Assembly (NCBI GenBank): GCA_029948255.1
Contig: JALIZF010001888.1
Span: forward strand, 1 to 64,000
Direction: 5' to 3'
From: Telmatactis stephensoni
Lineage: Eukaryota; Cnidaria; Anthozoa; Actiniaria; Isophelliidae
Length of the DNA stretch: 64,000 nucleotides
How positions within the stretch are numbered: the stretch's first letter is position 1; the number at the start of each line of letters is the position of its first letter. This document shows, piece by piece, positions 12,175 to 25,300 of the stretch. Under the pieces are notes generated by a model. That model was given only the letters and a program-made list of their open reading frames with translations. It ran no database searches and had not been told where the DNA came from. The translations under genes and the position numbers were made by a program.

Positions 12175-13301
12175 TCATACATGTTTTTCTTTCCTTGTTT
12201 GTATATTTATTTCACATTCATCAAGGCAATTAGTTGACTGGCATTTGCAAAAATAGGCCTCTCTTGTTTTTTTCTAAAATTATATGCATTATCTTTCTCT
12301 GCCAAGAATGCAAACTAGTATTTCACAAGTAGTAGAACATGAAGAATGTTATGAATCAATTTGATATGGATGAAACTTACATCTATAGCTAAGCAACCCA
12401 GAGGTAACAGTCTGTCATTCGTTTCTTAGTGGCTTCTCTTGAAGTCAAAATAAATCTAATTTCTGACTAGTCAATCTATGACTAAAAAGCAGATTAATGA
12501 ATTTTGACTTCTCTAACAGACTACATTTGCAGAGTTATTTTTTCCTGCAAGTAAGAAACAAGTTGACAGAATAGTCCCTACAGGGTGCAGGGTGAAGTCT
12601 AAAGAAAACTTTTGGTTTTAACCCTGGGTTAACACTAGCCCAACTTCAAGCAACTGGGCCCAGGTTCTTAACAATGTGCAAAGTATCACATTGCTTGCTT
12701 TAATATTTTATTTTTGGAAATTAGAACTGTGGTACTAATGGAAACAGGGGACTCCCTGGAGATGGGGTGCCTAATCACTAGCCAGTAGCTATGATATTAA
12801 CCTTTGCAAATAATATTATTTTATTGTGAAGCAGGACAAAAATGAGATTGTTCAAATAAACAACACAACACATGTTAGTACTGAAACAGACATGTTTCAT
12901 TGACCTATTATCAGAAAGGTGTACAAATGATGATGGGTCAATGATCCAAAAGCTTAGACCTAATAAAAATAGTTATGTAGACATTTAGCAGATAATATTG
13001 ATTAAGATGTCTCCTCAAACAGAGAACTTTTAAAGATTTTTGTTTGGTTTATTCGACTGCCATACAAATTGTTCCACCAGTCATGCTGAAGATGGACGTC
13101 ATAACATCCAAAACATCCCTGTTTCAAAACTAATAAGTGCTGTGATCTTTGAAGAATATAAACTTTGTAGAATATGATCATAATATGTCAAGTGTTATAG
13201 CAAATAAAGCAAGAAAAATGCCTGTTTTATCATTAGCATAAATAATAGCAAGGATATTATCTATGATGCCCATAATCAATATGAGATCTTGATACTGCCT
13301 C

Positions 13302-13410
13302 GTCCAGACACTGGGCCCTCTTTCGCCGCTCCTCTTTTTTATTTGGGCTTCCTATGTCAGGGAGCCCAAATAAAAAAGAGGAGCGGCGACGGAGGGCCCA
13401 GCGTCTAGAC
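13302..13410. repeat. Near-perfect palindromic element
   Basis: Arms GCCGCTCCTCTTTTTTATTT (left) and its exact complement on the right surround a short centre near CTATGTCAGG. Outer parts GTCCAGACACTGGGCCCTC and GAGGGCCCAGCGTCTAGAC pair with few mismatches. It is a foldback element of about 109 bp. Confidence 0.7.
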
Positions 13411-14153
13411 TAGATACTGCCATGTTCTATATATTGGGGAGCAGGAGAACCCTGGATAGGGAAAAGTGGGAGGAGGAAGACGCCAGTGGGAGGCAGAAGG
13501 AAGAGTTTGGGGTATAAACCCAAGATTTTCTGATTAGTCAATGATCAATGTTCATTCAAAATCTTCTCATAATATATGCTAAATGACTGGTCCTTTCAGC
13601 TCTATAGACAAAACACTACAGTAACAGCTAATGCAAACTATTTCAAAGGGCTTTTTACCATTTTTCAGAAGCTCAATAATTTGCATTGCCAACAACACAT
13701 AAATTGTATTTATCCATTTTTTGTAAAGAGTAATTTTCAGAAATAAAAGTTAAAGGAGAAGTGCATACAAGAGGCCTTCTGTGATAAATAAAAATTGAAA
13801 CACCAAATTGAAAAGACTATCATTATGACATTTAAATTAATTTCAAAACACCTGGCACCAAAACATGATTATGGTAGACTTAGTCGATTGCCATGAAAAA
13901 TGTCATAAAAATAATGGCAAGTTACCGGTAATGGAATTTGATAAGTAAACAATAATGCATTTTGCAAAATGAATCTATATATTTTGCCCCCAAGCAACTT
14001 AACTTTGGTTGTCAAGATAAAGAATCCCACTGAAAAGTCATATCGATTTGAATTTCTTCCTGCTTGAAAGAGAAAACATCTTGTACCATTGTTCTTCCAT
14101 CTTGCAGCATTAACGTTAATGATACCAGATCTTTTATGCTTTGTGGGGGGCTT

Positions 14154-17100
14154 TCACCGCAGCCATAACTTTAATCGAAGGGCATCTACTCCATTAAGGT
14201 AGTAACGAAAGAGACGTTTGTCACGGACAAAACCTAACTTCTCATAAAGATGAAGGGCTGCTTTGTTAGTAATTTCTGTTTCTAAAACAACCTGGTGAAA
14301 GATACAAACAGCACAACATGAGGAATATAAGTCTATTTTGATTATAAAAAAGTTACTACTATAACCTCACAAATTTTAGTAACTGCGAAAACGCTTGTAT
14401 CGTGACTGACAACTTTAAACTTTCAGTTGGATTTTGGGTTTTTCTGATCTGCCAATGATGTGAAGGGGAAGAGCTGATGCAAATGCCCTTGATCTGGCCT
14501 CAATCCACATTTGTCATCCACCTTGAGGTTCCTTGAGGACATTTGCACAAGCTTTGCCCCCTTCACATGAATGGCAGATTGGAAAAACCCAAAATCCAAC
14601 TGAACAGTTGAATTCGTTGTTGGTTGCAATACAAGTGTTTTCACAGTAAAAATTAGGAAATAGTAGGCAACCATATGAAATGAAAAATGAAATTTTTGCA
14701 TTTATATAGTGCATTGAAATATCTATGGCCCTGTTCACACTACAGCATTAGATCGATCTGAGATCGATCCAGTCTAGTACATCGCTTCAGCTGGATCGAT
14801 CTCAGATCGATCTAGAACTGTAGTGTGAACAGGGCCTATATGTATATAATCAAATGCACTTAGAGTTTGTTAGTAGTAAGGACAGACTGTTGTACCGGGC
14901 GACAATCCCCTACTCTTTGCAAACAGTACAACAGGATCTTTTACGTCCACTACAATGGACAATGGATATGGCAAACTACTTAAGCCTGATCAGGGTGAAC
15001 ATAATCACCCATAGCTTCAAAAATGGTATTTTTACAGAAGATTACTAATAAAGCAGTCCATAGAAATATGCAATAACTGAAATGTTGATTCGTTAATTAA
15101 TTTGAATTTGAATTGAATTGAAGAATAACTTGCTCAAAGATCATCACCCTTCACTCACCTCATCACAGTTGTCTTCTATCATGGCTTTTATTGCTTTTTT
15201 GACAAGTTTGGTTCCTGTATGATACATACAACAAATAAGTAAAGGATTTTAATAATAATTATTAAATAATAATTATAATCACTATAAGGATCTTAATAAA
15301 GACCATTTATTCATTTATTCTGTTTATTTATGTTTGAACTATAATCCTGACACTGCACCAATATCATCTTTTATTCCAATGTATCTAATCCTAACATCGA
15401 AATTAAAAATGAAAATGAAAACAAAAATGAACATGAAAACAAAAATGAAAATGAAAACAAATATGAACATGAAAACAAAAATGAAAATGAAAACAAAACA
15501 AAGACATCACTAGACTTAAACTAAGCAGTTTTTTTGAACACAGATAGACACCCTTAGGTGCACACATGAAAAGGTGAACACCCCTGTAAGGTAGACACCC
15601 CTGTAACGTGAACACCCCTATAAGGTAGACACCCCTGTAAGGTATACACCCCTGTAAGGTAGACACCCTTGTAAGGTAGACACCCCTGTAAGGTAGACAC
15701 CCCTATAAGGTAGACACCCCTGTAAGGTATACACCCCTGTAAGGTAGACACCCTTGTAAGGTAGACACCCCTGTAAGGTGAACACCCCTGTAAGGTAGAC
15801 ACCCCTGTAAGGTAGACACCCCTGTAAGGTGAACACCCCTATAAGGTAGACACCCCTGTAAGGTGAACACCCCTATAAGGTAGACACCCCTGTAAGGTGG
15901 ACCCCCCTATAAGGTAGACACCCCTGTAAGGTAGACACCCCTGTAAGGTAGACACCCCTGTAAGGTGAACACCCCTGTAAGGTGGACACCCCTATTAGGT
16001 AGACACCCCTGTAAGGTGGACCCCCCTAAAAGGTAGACACCCCTGTAAGGTAGACACCCCTGTAAGGTGAACACCCCTGCAAGGCAGACACCCCTGTAAG
16101 GTGAACACCCCTGTAAGGTAGACACCCCTGTAAGGTAGACACCCTTGTAAGGTAGACACCCCTGTAAGGTGAACACCCCTGTAAGGTAGACACCCCTGTA
16201 AGGTAGACACCCCTGTAAGGTGAACACCCCTATAAGGTAGACACCCCTGTAAGGTGAACACCCCTATAAGGTAGACACCCCTGTAAGGTGGACCCCCCTA
16301 TAAGGTAGACACCCCTGTAAGGTAGACACCCCTGTAAGGTAGACACCCCTGTAAGGTGAACACCCCTGTAAGGTGGACACCCCTATTAGGTAGACACCCC
16401 TGTAAGGTGGACCCCCCTAAAAGGTAGACACCCCTGTAAGGTAGACACCCCTGTAAGGTGAACACCCCTGTAAGGCAGACACCCCTGTAAGGTGAACACC
16501 CCTGTAAGGTAGACACCCCTGTAAGGTGAACACCCCTGTAAGGCAGACACCCCTGTAAGGTGAACACCCCTATAAGGTAGACACCCCTGTAAGGTGAACA
16601 CCCCTATAAGGTAGACACCCCTGTAAGGTGAACACCCCTATAAGGTAGACACCCCTGTAAGGTAGACACCCCTGTAAGGTAGACACCCCTGTAAGGTAGA
16701 CACCCCTGTAAGGTAGACACCCCTGTAAGGTGGACACCCCTATTAGGTAGACACCCCTGTAAGGTGAACATCCCTGTAAGGTAGACACCCCTGTAAGGTA
16801 GACACCCCTGTAAGGTAGACACCCCTGTAAGGTAGACACCCCTGTAAGGTAGACACCCCTGTAAGGTGGACACCCCTGTAAGGTCAACATCCCTGTAAGG
16901 TAGACACCCCTGTAAGGTAGACACCCCTGTAAGGTAGACACTCCTGTAAGGCAGACATCCTTGTAAGGTAGACACCCCTGTAAGGTGAACACCCCTGTAA
17001 TGCTATCACCCCTTGCAAGATAGACACCCTTGTAAGGTAGACAACCCTGTAAGGTAGACACCCCTGTAAGGTAGACACCCTTGTAAGGTAGACACCCCTG

Positions 17101-18557
17101 TAATGCTATCACCCCTATAAGGTAGATACCACTGAAAGAAATGGTAGTCACCTTGAAGAGAATTCCTGTGATTTATTCACTCTTGCAGACTTACCTATTT
17201 TATGTCTTCTAAATTCTTTTTCTACAGCTAACATTGCAATGTATCCTCTGTGCACCATGTTTTTATGTACATCAAGCTTACATACTATTGCTCCAACACA
17301 CTGTTCTTTGTGCATGGCCTACAAGAATAACAGAACATTGAAATGAGAAGAAAATGAGAAGAAAAATGCATAGGATACATTCAACATCTGATCTATGAAA
17401 ACTTTTGTTTATATTTAATAATATAAAAAATCATAGCCACATTTTAATGTCACATGAAAAACATTCTATCCAAATTCAATATGGACACAAACACAACCAA
17501 TATCAATAATCATCCCTTGGACTTTATCTAAAACACAAAAAGTCTTTACAGAGAATCAAAAATATAAATGAAAAGTATTAATTAGATGAAGCGTATTACA
17601 GGTGGATAATCTTAAAATAACACAAAATTGAAGAGCGCATACTTTGAATAACAAGAATATTTCAAGTGTTCAAAATGCATACATATCAGAAATTAGATAT
17701 TCAATTTGCACGCAGTGCAGGATGTAGAAAAAGATATTGAAAGAGCAGTGAGATATGGGAAGGGTGGGAGTTGAATTAAAATGAATTAATTGTTCCCTGA
17801 ATTTTAGTAATTACATACACTTGATTCTCTTCATAAAATGCAGAAAGGTTAAGCAAGGGTCAAAGAACACTTTCATTATGCACATTATAAAATAAGTTAA
17901 AGAATCTGATTCTTAGCCTTTCAATATTCAACACCTGAATATCAGCCTCAACGTTTTCAGATCAATAAGGAGTGGCTCAAGAATAATTCCTCTTGAAACT
18001 TGTCGACCACCATGTTAAAACGAATTTTGGTTATCTCGAGAAGGAGTACATTTGTTGATACACTTCCGGTAACTATTACAATCTAACTTCGTTAGCCTTA
18101 CCAGAAAACATAGGTTGGGCCAGTTGTGGATAAAATACCGGTACGTGTATATTGAGTACGGTTCCGATAAATCTTTGGTAATTAACGCCATTATTGCACC
18201 CATTTGCAGTTCTGACTCGTATCTGACATATTCAATTTGTACTTCACTGGAAGAAGTTTGCAAATCCTCGACAGTGTCCGATGACATTTCCTTATCTCCT
18301 TTCTTTCGATCCTCTTCACTTTGGGAACTGGACGACTGGGTTGCCGAATCACTATTAGAAGGCGTCATATTTTTGTCACACTTAGTCGTAAGAGTTATTC
18401 CATTCAACTCTCCTATTTTCTTGACAGGGAGAGGTGTGTGACTGTCTTCTATGGTCATTGATTGAGTTGATTTACAAGGAATGGCGTTTTCTGCTAGGGT
18501 TAACGCTTCATCGTGGTTGTTGAGAACTTCACAGTTATCATTGGCTAGTCTTGACAT
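14154..18557 (-). CDS. NAA30: NAA30, catalytic subunit of N-terminal acetyltransferase NatC
   Basis: Four exons in transcription order: 18557-18102, 17318-17195, 15214-15159 and 14291-14154, joining to 257 residues plus TGA. Residues 1-105 are a Ser/Glu/Lys-rich, probably disordered head. From about 106 comes the GNAT fold: [39 protein letters not shown] is nearly invariant among animal NAA30 proteins. The acetyl-CoA loop is RRHKIG (189-194), and the C-terminal part carries [19 protein letters not shown] and [20 protein letters not shown]. NatC acetylates N-termini beginning Met followed by a hydrophobic residue, co-translationally on ribosomes, with NAA35 and NAA38. All introns are GT-AG. 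Intron 2 (15215-17194) houses the large minisatellite. The gene is divergent from COG2 across 0.8 kb. The head is shorter than in the human protein (362 residues). Confidence 0.96.
14727..14836. mobile_element. MITE of GATCGATCT-rich family, in NAA30 intron 3
   Basis: A 110-bp foldback with ends GGCCCTGTTCACACTACAG and CTGTAGTGTGAACAGGGCC, flanked by TAT on both sides (possible 3-bp target duplication). The arms contain GATCGATCTGAGATCGATC and its partner. A second copy lies at 53905-54028 in the sulfotransferase intron. Confidence 0.75.
15404..15500. repeat. Short tandem array (AAAATGAAAATGAAAAC-like)
   Basis: Alternating AAAATGAA and CATGAAAACAAAAATG units of 12-18 bp repeat over about 100 bp, just left of the larger 17-bp minisatellite in the same NAA30 intron. 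Confidence 0.75.
15545..17135. repeat. 17-bp minisatellite, about 93 copies, in NAA30 intron 2
   Basis: The unit GGTAGACACCCCTGTAA is repeated head to tail for about 1.59 kb. Frequent variants begin GGTGAAC, GGTGGAC or GGCAGAC, or end CTATTA or CTATAA. A pattern of variants recurs with a 391-bp (23-unit) shift: the block beginning at 15896 (GGTGGACCCCCCTATAA) repeats at 16287. The rightmost 150 bp are degenerate. On the NAA30 sense strand the 17-bp unit has no stop in any frame, so long meaningless open frames encoding a 17-residue repeated peptide appear; these are not treated as genes. Confidence 0.97.
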
Positions 18558-19350
18558 ATCTCGTAGCGTAGCAACTCAACTCCGTGACTCCAGCCTACAG
18601 ACTATCATAATCTCAAGCATGGGATAAATGGACCATTAAAAACAATCAGCTTTGAGTGGCTGGCTACCAATCTAAAGTTAACGGGAACGCACACTTTTTG
18701 CCCAATTTCACCGCCATGTTGGATCGACAACCACAGTGAAGGACCATGGGATTCATGGTGAAATTACACAGGGTTCCCATTTCTAGATAGGTGTAACGTC
18801 CCATTTCCATTTCTTTCTTTCTTCTTCAATTCTTCTTCTTCTTTTTCTTTCCTCCTTCCTTTTTCCCTGAACTTTTCTTTTCTTTTCTTATGTATTTACC
18901 CACCAATAAAAAATCAAGGAATGTTGGACTAAAGAAATCGGAGAAGTGGACGGGTCCGGAAATAAACACTGTATTTATAGAAGATCAACGGATCATATCA
19001 CTGTAGACTCTGAGTGTCGGCTTGCATGTATTGTATTTCCTTTAAGATTTCCGCCTTGGTCTAAATTATCATTTTCTTATTTTTTGTTGGAAGTGATAGT
19101 GGCTGATAGTGCATAGGCTGAGGGTGGTGTTCGGGCTTGTAATGAACTAATATTTCCGGACCAATTTCCTCTCGGATTTTAAGCAGTTCACATCACCAGG
19201 ACCCATTCTAAAGTAATATCACGTGTTTTTCTAATTTTAGAAGACAAAAAAAAAAAAATGAAAAGAAATGAAAATAATCACATTTTTTCTCGACCCAGTG
19301 CTCCTTTATGTGCAGTGTCGTCAAGAAGGCCAGGTTGTTATTTTGCCAAC
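18558..19350. promoter_or_regulatory. Shared upstream region of the divergent genes NAA30 and COG2
   Basis: The two start codons are 793 bp apart and point away from each other. The region holds a YY1-like motif CCGCCATGTTGG (18711-18722), whose exact reverse complement CCAACATGGCGG (19347-19358) spans the COG2 start codon. It also holds a pyrimidine-rich TTC/TTTC tract at about 18805-18895 and an A-run at 19246-19257. No TATA box stands out at either side. A bidirectional promoter is inferred from spacing and motif symmetry. Confidence 0.55.
18664..18717 (-). other. Candidate upstream ORF in the NAA30 leader
   Basis: On the minus strand an ATG within the YY1-like motif (context CCAACATGG) opens a 17-codon frame ending in TAG at 18664, about 107 bp before the NAA30 start codon. 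It would matter only if transcription starts upstream of 18717, which I cannot see. Confidence 0.3.
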
Positions 19351-22300
19351 ATGGCGGCCTCGGAGGGTCCTGTTGTTGTTCCCTCTGAATCGCCTTCTTC
19401 TTGCTTCAAGAGGGATGATTTCATGAAGACATCGTTCAGTGTTGATACCTTTGTCAGTACCTATAAGGGATCGGTCTCGCTTGACGTGCTGAAGCAAGAG
19501 TTAGAGGAATATTTGAAATCTTTGAAGGCTGCCCTGATAGAGTTGATCAACCAAGACTATGCAGATTTTGTTAATTTATCGACGAATTTGGTGAGTCGTA
19601 TTAAAAAGGGTTTGATTTTACAGCCTTAACTGTGGAACACAGTTGAATTAGTTTAATTTGATGTGACTATAGTGTAGAAAAATAAGCTTCAACGAGAGAC
19701 AATAAAATAGCATTGAACAAAGCAAACACGTCATCCAAAAAATAAACATTAATGCATCATAGCTTATTATGAAGTGCAGTCTGCACAGTGTGACTTGGAT
19801 GTCAATAAAATTTTCCATCAGTGAAAGTTTGCATGCATTTGTCCCTTGTAATGGCTAATGAAGGCAAACATATTAAATGACAGACTGTGGGTATATAATT
19901 ATATTCACAGCTACAATGGGAAGAGAAAGACCTTGATACCCTATAACATTTTATATTATATACCCTTGTCGATACACACACTCTGATTGGATGAAAGCTG
20001 TGCTTTATCAGAGAATGGAGCACAGCTCTGATGTCAGCAGCGTGAACTCAACTGTGCGTACACCTTTTGAATTTTTGTACTGAGAAAAATTGAACTTTTT
20101 TGTTGAATATTTACTTAAAAATATTAATAAAACATACAGAACACCTTTTTCCATGCTCCGCTCAAGGGCACTAGAACCCTGAAATTGAGCTTATTATTAA
20201 GCTGAGATCATTGATAATAAACAAAGTTTTACTTAGTTCAAATGTCGCTTGTTATGTAGTAATTTATATAGTAACATTTTGCTGCTTATAAGCCTTCAAT
20301 TGCTTTCTTTTTTACCGCTCAACGATCCAGCGAACAGTTTACTACGATTGTTCACCACTGTACCGCCTGTACCAGCCAACGCCGTCGCAACAGTTGTTAT
20401 TGATTAACTGATAAATTGAACTAAGTCGCCTCTTTACACCAAAAGGGTTAGGGGTAGGAAACAACTAGTGGCTCCTTTGACCATTCGTCTGCCTGGATAA
20501 TTGGATTAAGTTGGCAGTACCTAGGGCAATTTGTTCACTCAACGATGATGGATTAACCTACGTCGGTTGAGTAATCGTACGCCGAAGTTGGCTTGGCAAA
20601 ACGTCGGGATTTGAAAAACGATCCCGTCGCGATGACAGATCGTGCTCTGTTTTGAAACGGGTTATTAGTTGTCCTGCTGTAACCATCTCTGTCATTCATT
20701 GCTCTATTCCGTCAAAATCCGATCAACGTACAAGAAACTGTACAAAACTCTAGTAGGTATTTTAATTTAATATCCCGTTTAATATGCCAGTACTATTAGA
20801 ATCACAAACAGCAAGTGATATATTACTGTCAACTACGAATATGGAGGTATCCCAAATTTGCTCCTCCAAGGGTGGGATGAGTGAGAGTGCCAGACTTGAT
20901 GGTCTCCAGAGAAAGAGTACTATTGGTGGTGGTTTTGAAGATGTTCTCCTCTCCCTGGTATATCAAATAGTCGTAGTATAATAGCTGTCAGTTTTATTTA
21001 TGGGGCCCGTTACAGCAGGACAACTAATAACCCGTTTCAAAACAGAGCACAATCTGTCATCGCGACGGGATCGTTTTTCAAATCCCGACGTTTTGCCAAG
21101 CCAACTTCGGCGTACGATTACTCAACCGACGTAGGTTAATCCGTCATCGTTGAGTGAACAAATTGCCCTAGGTACTGCCAACTTAATCCAATTATCCAGG
21201 CAGACGAATGGTCAAAGGAGCCACTAGTTGTTTCCTACCCCTAACCCTTTTGGTGTAAAGAGGCGACTTAGTTCAATTTATCAGTTAATCAATAACAACT
21301 GTTGCGACGGCGTTGGCTGGTACAGGCGGTACAGTGGTGAACAATCGTAGTAAACTGTTCGCTGGATCGTTGAGCGGTAAAAAAGAAAGCAATTGAAGGC
21401 TTATAAGCAGCAAAATGTTACTATAATTACTACATAACAAGCGACATTTGAGCTAAGTAAAACTTTGTTTATTATCAATGATCTCAGCTTAATAATAAGC
21501 TCAATTTCAGGGTTCTAGTGCCCTTGCTCTGCTCATTAATACAGCACTTAGGAAGTGCCAAGAGCACTCAAGAAGTGTGGAGAATGGCACAATTGTGGCA
21601 TGGCAGGAAATATGGCAATAATTTCAAATGTTTTTATAGACATCACAGCACTGACACAGTGATGGTACAGTGTCATGTTTTAACACTCATATGATTACGT
21701 GCTGTAGTAAAATTAAGCTGGAGATATAGCATTTTCTTGAGCTTTTATCTACATCCATGGTACAGTGATTTTTTTGAAAAATCAATAATAATAATTTATT
21801 GTATTAAAGAAGAAGCGTACAATTCCAACTAATATAATTATTATTGTTCTATATATTTTAGGTTGGTATGGATAAAAGCATAAACAATCTGTCCATTCCA
21901 TTAGGGCAGCTTAAAGAGGAAGTACTGGTAAGATTATTCTTTGCTCTAAAAATTAGTAATGGTCATGAAATACATATGGTGTTGTTGGTTTGTATATGTA
22001 ATAGGACTCCATGCTGTCCAATTTGAAAGTAATTGGATGAAGAAAATTCCGAGGACTGCCAAAATTGGACGAGGCTGCAGGCCGAGTCCAATTTGGCAGT
22101 CAGAGGAATTTTTTGAGTTCAGTTTTTTCAAATTGGACAAGCATTGAGTCCTGTTACTTATTAATTATATAGTTGCCTCTAAATCCATTATTATGAGCAC
22201 TTATCTCTATTTTTTGGTAAATTGTCCAATTTCAAGTGTCCAATTTAAGAAAAATTGGACAGTCAACCAAAATTAAAGAAAAATCTATCTGTTGGCAATA

Positions 22301-25300
22301 TGTGATTTAAAGGCAGCTATATAATTAGCTCCTAAAATTGATATTCAGGCTACTAATAGGGGCTGTAAATTATGGGTGTCAAAAGGTTTTTATGCCTAAG
22401 AGAAAATTTTCATCAAAGTTTATTGGTTACAAAGGTTGAGTAAACAATCATGGAGTTTGAGTAGGGCCTTGACCATACACACTCTTTTGTTCTACCTTTA
22501 TTCACTGTGCTTCACTGACCTAACCTAAACGTTTTCATTGACTGATTGTCTGTATATATGAATGCTTTTGTTTTGTGCTCAGTCATTAAGTTGAACCATC
22601 TCTTCTTACTATTAACTCTGCATTCCATAAGTCGATCTATTCACTCTTTGGGCTACCTGTGGTGCAAAGGAGCAAAAACCAACTTATGAAATCAGTATAT
22701 TGTTAATGGAATGACAAATGTTCAAATATTCAAAATATATTGTCCTTTGATAAATTATTGTTGATTTTATTGCTAGCTTATAAGAACAGAGCTTGATGAA
22801 ACCATAGCTTCCATTGAAGGGAAATTGGATGCAAGATCACAATTAAGACAGAAGAAGGTGAATCGAGTTTTCTTTGAAGTAGTGATAATACAGTACATAC
22901 ATATACTGAAATTTTAAAATGTGCAAAAACAATTCTCAAACATCTCTATTTGGCTAATAAGATGTCACTTTAAATTAAATCACACTAGATTTGCATGCAG
23001 CATTTACTGAATATTACCAAATCACTTGAAAAAATTGAAAGACTTCTACATGGTTCACTAGCAGATGGAGCCTCACCCATGGAGAATGAAAGGTATACAT
23101 AATAAAATGATGATAATTGCAATACCTAGTTAAACATATCGGCAAAGATGAGGTTCAGGACTTGGCTGTCACAGAGCCACCATGAGGGATGTCCCTGTCC
23201 CTGGCAACAAGGTGGTTACCATGGTAACAATTCACAGTCCACCTCCCAGTAACTGTCACCCTGTTAACTACCAGTGGAAAGAATATCAGGGATGGGAGGG
23301 TGGGGCCTGCAATGCTCCTGCAAGCTATGCATCTGTAATATCCATAAGAATGACTACATGTGAGGGCCCTATGTGGCTTAGGTACATCCCCATTGTCTCC
23401 CCGAGGTGCCCGGCTATAAGACTAGAGACAATAATAAAGTTATTATTATTATTATTATTATATGCAAGCAAGAGACTGCTGGCCATCATGCCTTGATTTT
23501 TTACTTGGCAAAATTTTCATTTAGCCACACAGAATATCATACTGAAACTAGTACTGTTCTGCCCATAGTGAAGATGAGTCTCACTTGATTGAAAGAGTAG
23601 CAAGTGAATTCAACCAGCTACAGTTTTATGTCACTCAAAGTCAAGGACATCCACTTGTAGAAAACATCAGATCTGTAAGTGTGATTCATTGAAGGTGGAT
23701 CTGGGATTTTGCTGATTTTGAAAGAAGTTTATGAGTTGCAAGATGCAGCAATTGGTGTGCAATCAGATCATGCATTGTAATAAAACAAGTTAACTAGTAC
23801 AGTTAATTGCATCTTACACTATATAGATGGACACATCTCAAATCCAAGGTCAGTCCAAGGACAAAACTGAGCTACAAATTTCCTTGCCAAAATAACTTCT
23901 CATAAATGGACACCTATAACTGGTCCAAGAAAATAACCATTAACCTCTTTTGAAAAACACCCAACTGTCACAACCATCTTGATGAGGTTCTTGACAAGTT
24001 GTTGGCATACATTGAATGATAATCAACATGTGTTGTGTTAACAAACTGTTTACCTTATTTTCCTAACAGCGTATAGCTGCTATCACAATGACTCTACAAA
24101 AGAAACTTGAAGCAGCATTTCAAGAAGGTATCCACTCAGGACAGTTTGACCTGTTAGCCAGAGTGCTCAGGACATATGCCATTATTGACAAGATAAGAGA
24201 TGCAGAGCTGTTGTTTAGGGAGGTTGTTGTGAAGCCCTACATGAATGAGGTAATTTGTTGTTTAAAGTTAGTAAATCTCTCTAACCTTGTGGTTTGTTTC
24301 TCAAAAGACCTGATAGCATTATGGGCCAGTGACCATTGTAAAAGGATCAGGTGTACTCATCGTATCTCTTAGGGGTAAAAATCAGCGATTTGGCATCTTT
24401 TAGGGTATTAAAATAAAATTGAAATTTTTAGAGTTTTAGCATCTCCTTGTCTCTCTTAGGGTATCCAAAGAGCCCATTGCTTATTATCTTGTTCTCAAAC
24501 TGTAAGAAATTTCCCCAACAAAAAGCATGTCGACCATCCAATTTTATGTTCATAATAATAATGTTCATTAGCTTGTTATTGTTGGTATCTCTTAGGGGTT
24601 AAAAGTCATCCAGCCACCCCTGCTTAAAAGACTTCCAGTTTATTTTAGGGGTGTTTTTAAAAATTTCTGATGAGCATACCCAATCCTTTTACAATGGAGT
24701 CCCCCTGAGCTAGCGACTTACCCCATAAAGTTAACCAGTGTTCCTATGATTTTACAGGTAAGTTAATGGGTGCTCACATACTTTCTTAAGTTTTCTGGTA
24801 AATTAACAGTTCGGTAAAATTATCAGGCCTTTTGAAAAACAGGCTCTAGAAAGAGGGAGATGTGATCACATCAGTCTATGTAACTAAATGTTTAGATGTG
24901 TGTTATCCTGGGTGCCAGAGATGTGTTTCAAGTTACTCTTCTTTATCAAGGAAAAGATTTACAAAATAATGTGAAACAAATCTCTGGCTTCAAGCTGTGT
25001 TAGTCTGAGTTACATTCATTTTTGATTTATTTCTCTCAGGTAATTTCAGAGCATATATTACTGACAGATCCTGTCAATGGCCTTAGAGATCTGTACACCA
25101 AGGTGATTGAGTTTATCCCTAAATATTGTACCAATATGATTCAAATCACTTCTGGAAGACTTGTCTCTGAGGATTCTAGTCTGGGGGAACAAAGAGCTGC
25201 AATACGAGGTTATGATTTTATTGTTAATGCTGTCTGGCCTGAAGTTGTTGAGTTGATTGAAGAAAGACTGGCTGCCATCTTTGCACCAGGAAATCCAGAT

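Larger units (their letters stand above)
10728..14153. other. Non-coding stretch between the BTB-Kelch start and NAA30 3' end
   Basis: It contains the BTB-Kelch upstream region (from 10728), a dispersed repeat (11130-11420), two foldback elements (11598-11710, 13302-13410), a MITE (12067-12174) and presumably the NAA30 3' untranslated region at its right edge. I found no open frame with a recognisable protein. The remaining AT-rich DNA shows nothing I can name. Confidence 0.6.

Noticed and set aside
15403..17151. Long minus-strand frames encoding a [21 protein letters not shown] repeated peptide
   Set aside because: They are produced by the 17-bp minisatellite, which has no stop in any frame on that strand. 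The region is an intron of NAA30.
18115..18441. 108-codon plus-strand frame opposite NAA30 exon 1
   Set aside because: Antisense shadow of a confidently identified exon.
19258..19350. Upstream in-frame ATG of COG2 at 19258 as the start
   Set aside because: It would add 31 residues not expected in the family, follows an A-run, and 19351 has better context; not fully excluded.
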